From: Varibaculum timonense_A
Lineage (GTDB): Bacteria > Actinomycetota > Actinomycetes > Actinomycetales > Actinomycetaceae
Assembly: GCF_027694345.1 (NCBI RefSeq)
Contig: NZ_JAQEVU010000004.1
Coordinates: forward strand, 62,001 to 126,000
DNA length: 64,000 bases
Reading direction: 5' to 3'
Positions 7,931-16,129 of the stretch are shown piece after piece. Within the stretch, counting starts at the first letter, position 1, and the number at the start of each line of letters is the position of its first letter. Below the pieces are notes generated by a model. The model searched no databases, was not told the origin of the DNA, and was given only the letters and a program-made list of their open reading frames with translations. The position numbers and the translations under genes were made by a program.

Positions 7931-9142
7931 TTAGCTTTGCGCGTCCTCATCAGCTAAAAAATCCTCAAACCAGAGGGGGTGAGGTATTAGGAAATCATCT
8001 CCTGCCTGTTTTTGAATTTGCGTGAGCAGTTCATCGCTATCGGTGCCTAGCTGGTGTAATTGGGAAGCAACTTTAGCGCTGCCGGGAGCTATTTCCGCTG
8101 ATTTCCAGTATTTTTGCCGTTCTTTCAAGGCTGCCTGATTGCAGTAAATAAGCAGTTCAGCAGCCTTTTCTAGGGAAGAGCTTGGTTTGGATTCTGGCAG
8201 GGATTTAAAGCGGGTTAAAGCCAGATTGTAGTTTACCTGGCAGCCCGCCAATACTGCCTGGGGTTCAGTCATTTTTGCTTCTAGAATGAACGGCATTTTC
8301 TTGCTAGCACGAGATAAATATATAGTGGCATTTTGCAGGTCGCCGGCGTTTAGATAGGTGGTTCCCAGGTTGTAGTTCACCAGCCACCTATCGGCTAGTA
8401 GACGGGAGTCGGCTTGGCGTAGACGCAAATCTTGCGCCAAGGAATGATTTCCCTGCCGGTCTGCACGTACCGCCTGTTGTTCTAGTGCCCAACTGTGGGT
8501 TTGTAGCCCCGAAACAACCAGCAGGCAGAGCACGGTTAAAGTCACGGGAACTATCCAAAACCGAGATCTGCGAGGAGGCTTGATTACCAAATCCTGACGA
8601 GTATTTAAAGCGTGGGCGTGGAGTTGGATGCGATAGCTAATCTGGGCGAGCACGGCCGTTAGCGTGGCAGTGTCGCTGGGAGAAACCTGGGCGCGTCCTC
8701 CCCTGGGAGTTTGTCCGGGGTAAGGCAGCCCCGAAACCAGGGCAGCCAGCTCTGGCCAGTCAGTAGCCAGTAGTTGTTGCGGGTGATAGTTACCCCAACC
8801 GGCGGTGCGGTAATACTGCTGAGAGAGATTTATTAGGATTTTTGCGAGGACGTGGCGTCGCTCCCTGAAATCAAGAACGCTATAGCAGGGGTCGGTGACT
8901 AGAATCAAAATACGCTGGCGGTAGGTTTCTAGGAGCTGGCGAAGGTTCTCTTGCCGGCGGGCATTAAAGGTTAAAATTGGTAGGCGCGAGGCGCTTTGGT
9001 AGAAAACAACTGTCCACACTATTAGCAGTACTGCCACTATAAGTAGCGCTAAAGAACCTATTAGTGCAATGACCGAGTGCTCCATCAAAGGCTGGATAGG
9101 TAAGCTCGGTAATGAGTCTAAGAGCGGCACTTTCCCATTCAT
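7931..9142 (-). CDS. Two-TM protein with TPR-like domain, BatC/DUF4381-like
   Basis: A 403-residue protein. TM1 is near residues 25-47. A cytoplasmic helical domain (about 50-185) holds LDFRERRHVLAKILINLSQQYY and a Trp-Pro-x-Leu motif reminiscent of DUF4381. TM2 is near 200-217, then TPR-like helices (VNYNLGTTYLNAGDLQNATIYL, VNYNLALTRF) to about 360. In MoxR-Bat operons a DUF4381 protein and a TPR protein act beside von Willebrand factor proteins; here both parts appear joined and no MoxR or VWA gene is in the window. That assignment is an inference from sequence character. The start is uncertain: no good ribosome binding site precedes the ATG at 9142, and Met20 is an alternative. The MMPL gene lies 164 bases downstream on the same strand. 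Confidence 0.55.
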   Translation of the reverse strand: MNGKVPLLDSLPSLPIQPLMEHSVIALIGSLALLIVAVLLIVWTVVFYQSASRLPILTFNARRQENLRQLLETYRQRILILVTDPCYSVLDFRERRHVLAKILINLSQQYYRTAGWGNYHPQQLLATDWPELAALVSGLPYPGQTPRGGRAQVSPSDTATLTAVLAQISYRIQLHAHALNTRQDLVIKPPRRSRFWIVPVTLTVLCLLVVSGLQTHSWALEQQAVRADRQGNHSLAQDLRLRQADSRLLADRWLVNYNLGTTYLNAGDLQNATIYLSRASKKMPFILEAKMTEPQAVLAGCQVNYNLALTRFKSLPESKPSSSLEKAAELLIYCNQAALKERQKYWKSAEIAPGSAKVASQLHQLGTDSDELLTQIQKQAGDDFLIPHPLWFEDFLADEDAQS

Positions 9143-9556
9143 TTAGCTGCCAGTAGGAGGTTGAGGAGGTGTAGACCGGGCACTTCCCCTTGGGTAGGAG
9201 TTGTAAGGAATCGTCATTTTGTCTCCCGGTGGGTATGGTAAATGCTTGTCTTGACTATATTTTTAGCTCCAGCTCGATTAAGTCTAGAATTATCAAAGAA
9301 TTCAGGCAATATCTTTTCAAGCATAGATGCCGGTGACAGGGTTAATTATGATTATTTATTCCCGGATTGAAACCGTTAATGTGCAGGAAATATGGCTATT
9401 AGCTAGCTAATCTGATTTTAAAATACAGACTATTCAGGTAGTTACTTTTATCGCCAGACAGCAAAAACTAATTTTTGGTATTCCAGTAGTTCCTTCCCCT
9501 ATTTGCCGCGGTTAATCTACAATTGCAACGGAGAAGTAATACAGGGAGGTATCACC
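9143..9556. other. Gene-free AT-rich divergent intergenic region
   Basis: About 410 bases lie between the TPR gene (minus) and the hypothetical gene at 9557 (plus). I see no convincing coding frame, RNA gene or strong inverted repeat. The AT-rich centre (about 9240-9480) suits divergent promoters, but I cannot single out one pair of promoter boxes. Confidence 0.6.
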
Positions 9557-9958
9557 ATGACACAGCTTGAGCGCCCAATACCCAGTGACCATGAGCTGGA
9601 AGCGCTGCTTGCTGATACTCGCGCCCTGCTAGCTGAAAAAGCTCGCTGGGAAGATGGGCAGGTAAATCGAGATTTAGATGTGTTGATGCACAGAGTACGG
9701 GGAGTAAAACGAGGCAGCTATTCCCAGGTGTTAAGGGAGCGTGCTCAGTTGTGGAAACAGCGGAAATCTAAGGAAGCTATCGAAGGGAATAATCGGAGTG
9801 AGTCCCCTCAATCTGTTTCGGTTTTGCCTCCTTGGATAGGAGAAGAAGATTGCCCTGACCAGTTCGCCGACCAGTTAGCGCGTGTAGAAGCGCAAATCAG
9901 TCAGTCAGAATCCGCAAACCAGATTGGCAGTTATGAGGACGAGCCCAACGCAGATTAA
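9557..9958 (+). CDS. Hypothetical protein upstream of csrA
   Basis: A 133-residue soluble, acidic, mostly helical protein that I do not recognise. The start at 9557 was chosen because GGGAGG lies 7 bases before this ATG; an upstream in-frame start at 9503 lacks one. Residues 10-75 are charged helices (HELEALLADTRALLAE, then DVLMHRVRGVKRGSYSQVLRERAQLW). The rest is a low-complexity Ser/Glu/Gln-rich segment. There are no membrane segments or catalytic motifs. It precedes csrA by 75 bases on the same strand and may be cotranscribed, so a link to CsrA control is possible but unsupported by homology. Confidence 0.7.
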   Translation: MTQLERPIPSDHELEALLADTRALLAEKARWEDGQVNRDLDVLMHRVRGVKRGSYSQVLRERAQLWKQRKSKEAIEGNNRSESPQSVSVLPPWIGEEDCPDQFADQLARVEAQISQSESANQIGSYEDEPNAD

Positions 9959-10033
9959 ATGATATAGGCGCAGTTAATCAGGTAATTCGCTTCGGATAGC
10001 AGTTTGTAATAGTCATTTAGGAGGAAAGCAAGG

Positions 10034-10252
10034 ATGCTAGTGCTAACCCGCAGGCGCGGAGAAGAAATCGTCATCGGCGACGAGGTGGTAATAAAGGTAG
10101 TTGAATCCCATAAAGACTCAGTACGAGTCGGTATTAGCGCCCCTAGGAATTTATCTATTCGGCGTGGGGAGCTACTGGATGAGGAAGCGAGGACGCGACT
10201 CGGTTTGCAAGGTCCTGGGCCAGAGACTAAAAAGCAAGAAACGGGTAAATAG
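10034..10252 (+). CDS. csrA: Carbon storage regulator CsrA (RsmA)
   Basis: A 72-residue homodimeric RNA-binding protein that binds GGA in mRNA leaders to block or permit translation. The start MLVLTRRRGEEIVIGDEVVI is canonical, and Leu4 and Arg44 (SIRRGEL), the key RNA-contacting residues, are present. The C-terminal tail (LGLQGPGPETKKQETGK) is longer than in E. coli CsrA (61 residues) and polar. CsrA is uncommon in Actinomycetota and usually travels with flagellar genes and fliW, none of which are in this window. Its own ribosome binding site region (AGGAGGAAAGCAAGG) carries several GGA triplets, which would permit autoregulation. Confidence 0.95.
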   Translation: MLVLTRRRGEEIVIGDEVVIKVVESHKDSVRVGISAPRNLSIRRGELLDEEARTRLGLQGPGPETKKQETGK

Positions 10253-10409
10253 GCTTTCTTAGGGAGTCGATACCGGGATACCATCCTAGTAGCCGGACTT
10301 AAAATGCGTCCTAGGTGGGACGCCGAGTACGCTAATAACAAGTTATCCGCTTCAAAATATGGATAAAAATGTGTTGGTATTTGAAAAGCCAAAACTATAA
10401 GGAGTAACT

Positions 10410-11966
10410 GTGCGAATTGGAGTTCCCAAAGAGCCCACGCCAGACCAAACCTTGGTCGCCGCCACTCCGGATACGGTAAAAAAACTCATCAAACTAGGAT
10501 ATGAAGTCCTGGTCGAGCAGGGAGCGGGCGAAAAGGCCGCCTACCTGGATGAGCAGTATTCGCAAGCCGGAGCGCAAATCGTGGACACTCAGGCCGCCTG
10601 GCAGGCCGATATTGTCACCGTCTTAGATACGCCCCCCACCGACTACCTGAATCTGGTTAAACCCGGAGCGCTCCTAATCGCCCGGATGGCGCCAGGTCGC
10701 CATCCCGAGACCGTAGATGCCCTGGTAGAGCGAGGTATCACCGGATTTGCGATGGATACGGTTCCTAGAATCTCTCGGGCGCAGTCCATGGATGTGCTCT
10801 CCTCAATGTCGAATGTGTCTGGCTATCGCGCCGTTATCGAGGCCGCAGAAAGTTTCGGTCGCCTCTTTACCGGTCAGGTGACTGCCGCCGGAAAAATCCC
10901 GCCCGCCAAGGTCTATGTGATCGGTGTCGGGGTAGCCGGTCTCGCTGCTATTGGCACCGCCAACTCGATGGGAGCCCAGGTTAGCGCCACGGACGTGCGC
11001 AGTGAAACTGCCGAGCAAGCAGAATCGGTAGGGGCAAAGTTTGTTCCCATCCCGATTGCGCAAGAAAAATCCGATGATGGTTACGCCAAAGAAATGAGTG
11101 CGGATCAAGCGGACGCTGCCACCAAGCTCTACACCGAGCAGGCAGCTGCAAATGACATCGTGATTACCACCGCGAATATTCCCGGTCGCCGCTCGCCGCT
11201 GCTAATCACCAAAGAGGCAGTAGCGGATATGGCTCCCGGTTCAGTCATCGTGGATATGGCCGCAGCTGGCGGCGGTAACTGCGAACTGACCCGACCGGGC
11301 GAAAAAGTGGTTACCGAAAACGGGGTGACCATTATCGGCTATACCGACCTCGCAGGACGCTTGCCTGGACAATCATCACAGCTGTACGGACAAAATATTG
11401 TTAATCTCTTCAAGCTGATTACTCCGGAAAAAGATGGCAACTATGTCCTCAATATGGAAGACGAAGTAGTCCGCGGAATCACGGTTGCTAAAGATGGGGA
11501 AAATATGTTCCCCCCGCCTCCCATTCAAGTACATGCGAGCCCGGCTCCAAAGAAAACCGAATCGGTAGAGGACGCGGCAGCCGCCGCCCGCAAGCAAGCC
11601 GAAGAAAAAGCCTCTAAAAAGCGTAAACGCTTGCTGTGGGCAACGCTAGGAATCGTTTTAGCATTGACTCTGATTTCGGTCACCCCCAAACCTTTAATCC
11701 CTTACTATTTCATTTTGATGCTGGCGATTGTGGTTGGCTTCTATGTGATTACCTCGGTTACCCACTCGCTACACACCCCCTTAATGAGTGAAACCAACGC
11801 CATTTCCGGAATTATTTTGGTGGGCGCAATACTGCAGGTAGGTAGCGCTAATCCGCTAGTTTCCGTGCTTAGTTTTATCGCGATTCTAGTGGCTTCAATC
11901 AACATTTTTGGTGGTTTCTCAGTGACACACCGGATGCTTGCTATGTTCCGGGGGGAGGAGAAATAA
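10410..11966 (+). CDS. pntA: Proton-translocating NAD(P) transhydrogenase, alpha subunit
   Basis: A 518-residue protein combining the soluble NAD(H)-binding domain I (1 to about 380) with the short membrane part of domain II (about 400-515, four hydrophobic segments), as in the E. coli-type PntA. The NAD-binding Gly motif is GVGVAGLAAIGTA, and the N-terminus RIGVPKEP is shared with alanine dehydrogenase/PntA enzymes. With PntB it couples proton inflow to hydride transfer from NADH to NADP+. A charged linker of about 40 residues (AAAARKQAEEKASKKRK) precedes the membrane segments. The GTG start has AAGGAG 7-8 bases upstream. pntB follows after 3 bases. Confidence 0.96.
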   Translation: MRIGVPKEPTPDQTLVAATPDTVKKLIKLGYEVLVEQGAGEKAAYLDEQYSQAGAQIVDTQAAWQADIVTVLDTPPTDYLNLVKPGALLIARMAPGRHPETVDALVERGITGFAMDTVPRISRAQSMDVLSSMSNVSGYRAVIEAAESFGRLFTGQVTAAGKIPPAKVYVIGVGVAGLAAIGTANSMGAQVSATDVRSETAEQAESVGAKFVPIPIAQEKSDDGYAKEMSADQADAATKLYTEQAAANDIVITTANIPGRRSPLLITKEAVADMAPGSVIVDMAAAGGGNCELTRPGEKVVTENGVTIIGYTDLAGRLPGQSSQLYGQNIVNLFKLITPEKDGNYVLNMEDEVVRGITVAKDGENMFPPPPIQVHASPAPKKTESVEDAAAAARKQAEEKASKKRKRLLWATLGIVLALTLISVTPKPLIPYYFILMLAIVVGFYVITSVTHSLHTPLMSETNAISGIILVGAILQVGSANPLVSVLSFIAILVASINIFGGFSVTHRMLAMFRGEEK

Positions 11967-11969
11967 GAA

Positions 11970-13511
11970 ATGAGTAATACGTTATTTTCGCTAACCCCCA
12001 CACTGATTGCCAGTGCCTCAAAAAGCGAATTTTGGATTAGCCGGGGACAAAATATTGCCTATCTGATTGCGGCGCTGCTGTTTATTCTGGCGCTCGCGGG
12101 TCTGTCAAAAAATGAGACCGCCCTGCGGGGTAACCGCTTCGGGGCTATTGGAATGTTTGTTGCGGTGGCAGCAACTATCGCGGTGGCACTATATAACGCA
12201 GGGGCTCCCGGTTATCAATCGACACTGGTAACTGCGCTGCTAATTGCAGTAGCGATGATTGCCGGCGCAATTATCGGTCTTTGGCGCGCCAAAACTATCC
12301 CCATGACCGGGATGCCGGAACTGGTAGCCATGCTGCACTCCTTTGTAGGCTTAGCGGCAGTGCTGGTTGGATACAACACTTTCATTCATATGCCCGGGGA
12401 ATTCAAGAAGGCAGGTGTTGATGCAGCCACCGCGATTACGCCCGCCACCGTAGGGTTCCACCTAGGTGAAGTGGGAGTAGGAATCTTCATCGGTGCAGTC
12501 ACCCTCACCGGCTCTATCATTGCCTACCTGAAACTGTCGGGGAAGATTAAGGGCGCTCCCCTGACTTTGCCGGGACGCAATTGGCTGAACGCTATCGCCA
12601 TTATCGTATCCATAGTGCTCATCGGGGTGATGGTACGGGGCTCGCACTTTAGCGCTACCGCTATGACCTTGACCTGGATGCAGTGGGTAGCCATCATCGT
12701 GATGACCCTAATCGCCCTGGTATTGGGGCTGCACCTGGTGGCCGCGATCGGCGGTGGAGATATGCCAGTCGTGGTTTCGATGCTGAACTCTTATTCTGGT
12801 TGGGCTGCGGCCGCCGCGGGCTTCATGTTGGGTAACAATATGCTGATTATCGCGGGGGCTTTGGTGGGCTCTTCTGGTGCCTACCTGTCCTACATCATGT
12901 GCAAAGCCATGAACCGTTCGTTTGTTTCCGTGATTTTGGGTGGCTTCGGCTCTGACGGCGGACCGGCTAAGGGGGCAGATACCGATTACGGTGACTACAC
13001 CGAAACCAGTGCGGCCGAGGTCGCGCAAGCGCTTAAAGATGCCTCTAACGTGATTATTACCCCTGGCTACGGGATGGCGCAGGCGCAAGCCCAATTCCCG
13101 GTAGCCGACCTGACCGCTAAGCTGCGCCAGGCAGGAGTAAATGTTCGTTTCGGGATTCACCCGGTAGCGGGACGAATGCCCGGACATATGAATGTGCTGC
13201 TGGCAGAAGCTAAAGTACCCTACGATGTGGTGCTAGAAATGGATGAGATTAACGACGACTTCCCCGATACTGACGTAGTTCTGGTGATTGGGGCAAACGA
13301 CACCGTTAATCCCGATGCCACTAAACCGGGCAGCCCGATTGCGGGAATGCCGGTGCTGGAAGTGTGGAAAGCCCGCCAGGTAGTGGTGTTTAAGCGTTCA
13401 ATGAATCCCGGTTATGCCGGGGTGCAAAATCCGCTGTTCTTTAACGACAACACCAATATGCTCTTTGGAGATGCGAAAGCTTCAGTAGAAGAAATCGTGC
13501 GCAACCTGTAA
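11970..13511 (+). CDS. pntB: Proton-translocating NAD(P) transhydrogenase, beta subunit
   Basis: A 513-residue protein with an N-terminal membrane domain of about eight to nine helices (roughly 30-310) and a C-terminal NADP(H)-binding domain III. The NADP-binding marks are visible: IITPGYGMAQAQAQ, FGIHPVAGRMPGHMNVLLAE and LVIGANDTVNPDA, ending in FFNDNTNMLFGDAK. It forms the membrane complex with PntA and keeps NADPH supplied. The start is 3 bases after the pntA stop, with GGGGAGGAG inside the end of pntA. A long GC-rich hairpin follows the gene. Confidence 0.97.
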   Translation: MSNTLFSLTPTLIASASKSEFWISRGQNIAYLIAALLFILALAGLSKNETALRGNRFGAIGMFVAVAATIAVALYNAGAPGYQSTLVTALLIAVAMIAGAIIGLWRAKTIPMTGMPELVAMLHSFVGLAAVLVGYNTFIHMPGEFKKAGVDAATAITPATVGFHLGEVGVGIFIGAVTLTGSIIAYLKLSGKIKGAPLTLPGRNWLNAIAIIVSIVLIGVMVRGSHFSATAMTLTWMQWVAIIVMTLIALVLGLHLVAAIGGGDMPVVVSMLNSYSGWAAAAAGFMLGNNMLIIAGALVGSSGAYLSYIMCKAMNRSFVSVILGGFGSDGGPAKGADTDYGDYTETSAAEVAQALKDASNVIITPGYGMAQAQAQFPVADLTAKLRQAGVNVRFGIHPVAGRMPGHMNVLLAEAKVPYDVVLEMDEINDDFPDTDVVLVIGANDTVNPDATKPGSPIAGMPVLEVWKARQVVVFKRSMNPGYAGVQNPLFFNDNTNMLFGDAKASVEEIVRNL

Positions 13512-13548
13512 GCCCGTTTTTACCGGCAGCTTTAATAGCAATAACTTT

Positions 13549-13588
13549 GGGGGCGGGGTCGATAATGGTTTTCGACCCCGCCCCCATT
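13549..13588 (+). terminator. GC-rich terminator-like hairpin after pntB
   Basis: Perfect 14-base arms at 13549-13562 and 13572-13585 enclose a 9-base loop. Only a short T stretch follows, as is common for actinobacterial intrinsic terminators. It stands 37 bases past the pntB stop. Confidence 0.75.
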
Positions 13589-13624
13589 TCCATGCCGCCT
13601 TTAGCTGACGGTGGTGTGGATAGC

Positions 13625-13671
13625 GTTAATGCTCGGGTTAATACCTTGAGGGTATTAACCCGAGCATTAAC
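13625..13671. repeat. Perfect 21-bp inverted repeat between convergent genes
   Basis: Positions 13625-13645 and 13651-13671 are exact reverse complements separated by the loop TTGAG. The stem contains GGGTTAATACC and its complement. No T-run flanks either side. It lies between pntB and the minus-strand LmeA-like gene, beside a separate GC-rich hairpin, so it may end transcription from the other strand or be a mobile palindromic unit. Confidence 0.8.
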
Positions 13672-13718
13672 CTAGGTGAAAACCGGCAACCATCACGCTG
13701 TGCTCGAAGAATCCCCGG

Positions 13719-14435
13719 TTAGGAATGCGATTTCTTAGGTAGCAAAATATCCTTGCCTACCAGGTTAAAGACCAATTTATTGTCACGTATTTCAACCTTA
13801 TTAAATTGCATCTGAGTAGGTAAATGGCGAATAGGGATTCTAATTGTGGGCAGCGACTGTGGCATTTTAAGACGAGCTTGTAACTGGCGTGGTAATTGAG
13901 TTTTAAGGGTCGTAGCTTTAATGATTAAGGAAAGCGGACTCCCATCCTTTGGGTCACTAAGCTCAACCTGTCCGTCTGCAAGAATCTCTTGACCCCATTT
14001 TTTAGCTGAAAAAACAATCTTTCCGTCCTGCAAACTGGTCTTTACCCCCGGAGCCTTAGCTGCCACTATTTTTTCTAATGCAGCTTGGGTTAGATTTGCC
14101 TGCGCCTTGATATGTCCTATTTTCTCGATATTTAACCGCCCGGTACTCAGCTGCAGATTGTTAATCTGGGCGTGAATATCTGTTAAAGGCATTGCCCCAG
14201 ATTCGGTGGGAAAATCCCAACGCGGAATCTCAAGGTTTACTTCCCCAATGTTTCCGCCAATGACCGAGGTCAAGAAGGGGAGGTCAGCGATTTTAACATC
14301 AGAGTTCTCGGCGCCCCGCTTTTCTAAGACCTGAGCGCCCTCACTTTGAGCCCACCAGCAAGAAACCCGGTCGAGTGCACCTAATAACAGTGCCAGTACG
14401 CCTATTACAATTAATAATCGCTTTATGATTCGCAC
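13719..14435 (-). CDS. LmeA-like (DUF2993) phospholipid-binding protein
   Basis: A 238-residue protein with an N-terminal signal anchor (IIKRLLIVIGVLALLLGAL, about 3-22), followed by a beta-rich domain. The segment DVKIADLPFLTSVIGGNIGEV matches the DUF2993/LmeA pattern (G-x-P-F-L-x-Q-x-x-x-G), seen in mycobacterial LmeA, a phosphoinositide-binding periplasmic protein needed for lipomannan elongation. It probably acts at the outer face of the membrane in lipid or lipoglycan handling. The gene stands alone, 270 bases from the next minus-strand start. Family assignment is from memory of the pattern. Confidence 0.75.
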   Translation of the reverse strand: MRIIKRLLIVIGVLALLLGALDRVSCWWAQSEGAQVLEKRGAENSDVKIADLPFLTSVIGGNIGEVNLEIPRWDFPTESGAMPLTDIHAQINNLQLSTGRLNIEKIGHIKAQANLTQAALEKIVAAKAPGVKTSLQDGKIVFSAKKWGQEILADGQVELSDPKDGSPLSLIIKATTLKTQLPRQLQARLKMPQSLPTIRIPIRHLPTQMQFNKVEIRDNKLVFNLVGKDILLPKKSHS

Positions 14436-14556
14436 CAGTTAAGTATATAGAAAGACAGCTCCGCCCTCTCTTAGCTTCTTAAGTAATGTGGCTAGGAGAG
14501 GGCGGTGGCTAAAAGCTTAAAACCTGTCCTGAAGTTTTAGCTAGACAAACTGGGGG

Positions 14557-14886
14557 TTATTTATCTATTTCTTGCTGTAAAGGTCCAAGCAGTTCTCGCT
14601 TCGGGTTGGCTCCCAAAATACCTCGAGCTATCTCGCCCTGGTTGAAAATCATAAACATGGGGATAGAGTTAATGCCATATTTTGCTGCCAGTTCCGGGTT
14701 GTCATCAATATTTACCTTAACGACCTTCGCTTTATCGGCTACCTCAGCGGCAATCTCATCAACTACCGGTCCCATTTGGCGGCAAGGACCACACCAAGGT
14801 GCCCAAAAGTCAGCCAAAACCGGAACCTCAGATTTTAATACTTCCTGTTCAAAGGTATCTTCGGTTACATCTAGTGGTTTAGTCAT
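14557..14886 (-). CDS. trxA: Thioredoxin
   Basis: A 109-residue thioredoxin with the redox motif WCGPC (Cys32, Cys35), the preceding FWAPW, and the cis-proline loop SIPMFMIF. It reduces protein disulfides using electrons from thioredoxin reductase. I chose the ATG at 14886, which gives the standard family length and has GAGAGGAC just upstream; the longer frame to 14949 would overlap trxB. It lies 34 bases downstream of trxB in the same operon. Confidence 0.96.
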   Translation of the reverse strand: MTKPLDVTEDTFEQEVLKSEVPVLADFWAPWCGPCRQMGPVVDEIAAEVADKAKVVKVNIDDNPELAAKYGINSIPMFMIFNQGEIARGILGANPKRELLGPLQQEIDK

Positions 14887-14920
14887 TTTTTGTCCTCTCT
14901 TAATGGTTAAGAATCTGCGT

Positions 14921-15841
14921 TTAGTCGGCGAGGGAACGCTCGGCATCAAGGGCGGCTCTACACCCTGAACCGGCAGCGGTAATCGCTTGGCGGTAAGTGT
15001 GGTCTACGAGGTCACCACAGGCAAATACCCCTTTCAGGTTAGTGGCAGTTCCCGGCTCAGCAACTATAACGTATCCTGACGAATCGAGCTTTACCTGTCC
15101 TTTAAGAATTTGTGAGCGGGGATTGTGACCGATAGCAACAAATACTGCGGTAGCGTCCAGGTTACTGGTTGCGCCGTCCACAGTAGATTTTAAGGTAATA
15201 GATTCAACTTTGCTATCCCCGTTAATCTTCTCAACCTCGCTGTTCCATGCGAATTCAATCTTGGGATTAGCTTGGGCACGTTCGGACATAATTTTCGAGG
15301 CGCGTAGTTGGTCGCGGCGATGAATTACCGTAACTTTTTTCGCGAAATTAGTGAGGAATAGGGCTTCTTCCATTGCGGAATCCCCACCCCCAACTACTGC
15401 TAAATGTTGATCTTTGAAAAAGAAACCGTCACAGGTTGCGCAGTAAGATACCCCGCGTCCTGACAGTTCAGCTTCGCCCGGAACGTTAAGTTTGCGGTAT
15501 TCAGAGCCCATAGCCAAAATAACGCGGCGTGCCGAATACTGCCCCTCGGAAGTGACTACTGTTTTCTGTGCTCCTTCAAGGGAAACTTCTAGGGCGTCCT
15601 CGTAAATAATCTCGCAGCCAAACCGTTCTACCTGGGAAAGCATATTGGCCATCAAATCAGGACCTTGAATCCCTTGCGGGAAACCGGGGAAATTTTCCAC
15701 CTCGGTAGTGTTCATTAGGGCGCCACCGGCGGTTACTTCTCCCGCTATGAGGAGTGGTTTTAATCCGGCACGGGCAGTGTAAATGGCAGCCGTATAGCCG
15801 GCCGGTCCAGAACCGATAATAATAATGTCACGTACCGACAT
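14921..15841 (-). CDS. trxB: Thioredoxin reductase (NADPH)
   Basis: A 306-residue low-molecular-weight thioredoxin reductase. It has the FAD-binding GSGPAG at 10-15, the redox-active CATC at 134-137, an NADPH-binding VVGGGDSAMEEA segment with the HRRDQLRAS basic patch, and the C-terminal FACGDLVDHTYRQAITAAGSG FAD motif. It transfers electrons from NADPH through FAD to TrxA encoded next to it. GGGAGGC precedes the ATG at 15841. The trxB-trxA pair near the replication origin is typical of Actinomycetota. NADPH from the neighbouring transhydrogenase would feed this system. Confidence 0.97.
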   Translation of the reverse strand: MSVRDIIIIGSGPAGYTAAIYTARAGLKPLLIAGEVTAGGALMNTTEVENFPGFPQGIQGPDLMANMLSQVERFGCEIIYEDALEVSLEGAQKTVVTSEGQYSARRVILAMGSEYRKLNVPGEAELSGRGVSYCATCDGFFFKDQHLAVVGGGDSAMEEALFLTNFAKKVTVIHRRDQLRASKIMSERAQANPKIEFAWNSEVEKINGDSKVESITLKSTVDGATSNLDATAVFVAIGHNPRSQILKGQVKLDSSGYVIVAEPGTATNLKGVFACGDLVDHTYRQAITAAGSGCRAALDAERSLAD

Positions 15842-16048
15842 GAAGCCTCCCTAAGCCTTTGCGCAGCATTTATTTGAATACATCTTCGCAGCCAAAACGG
15901 GATGGGCGCAACTACTTAACGCAGTGAGCGAAACCTAGCCAATCTTTATGTTCCACGCCCTCAAAACTTCTTTACCCCATAATAAAATCCAGTTTGATAG
16001 CTTTCCCATATTGATAACGCGAGGTAGAAAGCTCATGAAATTGGTACT

Positions 16049-16086
16049 TTAACCTAGAGGAAGGTTAAAACGATTAACCTATAGGT
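16049..16086. promoter_or_regulatory. Operator-like inverted repeats upstream of the BCCT gene
   Basis: TTAACCT (16049-16055) and AGGTTAA (16062-16068) form a perfect 7-base inverted repeat with a 6-base spacer. A third TTAACCT starts at 16074 and runs into the 10-base palindrome ACCTATAGGT (16077-16086). The sites lie 45-80 bases before the transporter start, where a dimeric repressor or activator could bind. No regulator gene is adjacent. Confidence 0.5.
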
Positions 16087-16129
16087 GACGGCTTAAGACA
16101 AAGAGGCAATAGGGGATAGGCGGTTTCTA

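Noticed and set aside
9503..9556. Upstream in-frame start for the hypothetical protein before csrA
   Set aside because: The ATG at 9557 has a clear GGGAGG at the right distance; the upstream start has none.
10306..10322. GCGTCC/GGACGC hairpin between csrA and pntA
   Set aside because: Short stem without T-run; it also contains part of the frequent GAGGACG-like word, so chance is likely.
14887..14949. Longer thioredoxin N-terminus
   Set aside because: It would overlap trxB and add a non-thioredoxin segment; the ATG at 14886 gives the family length and a ribosome binding site.
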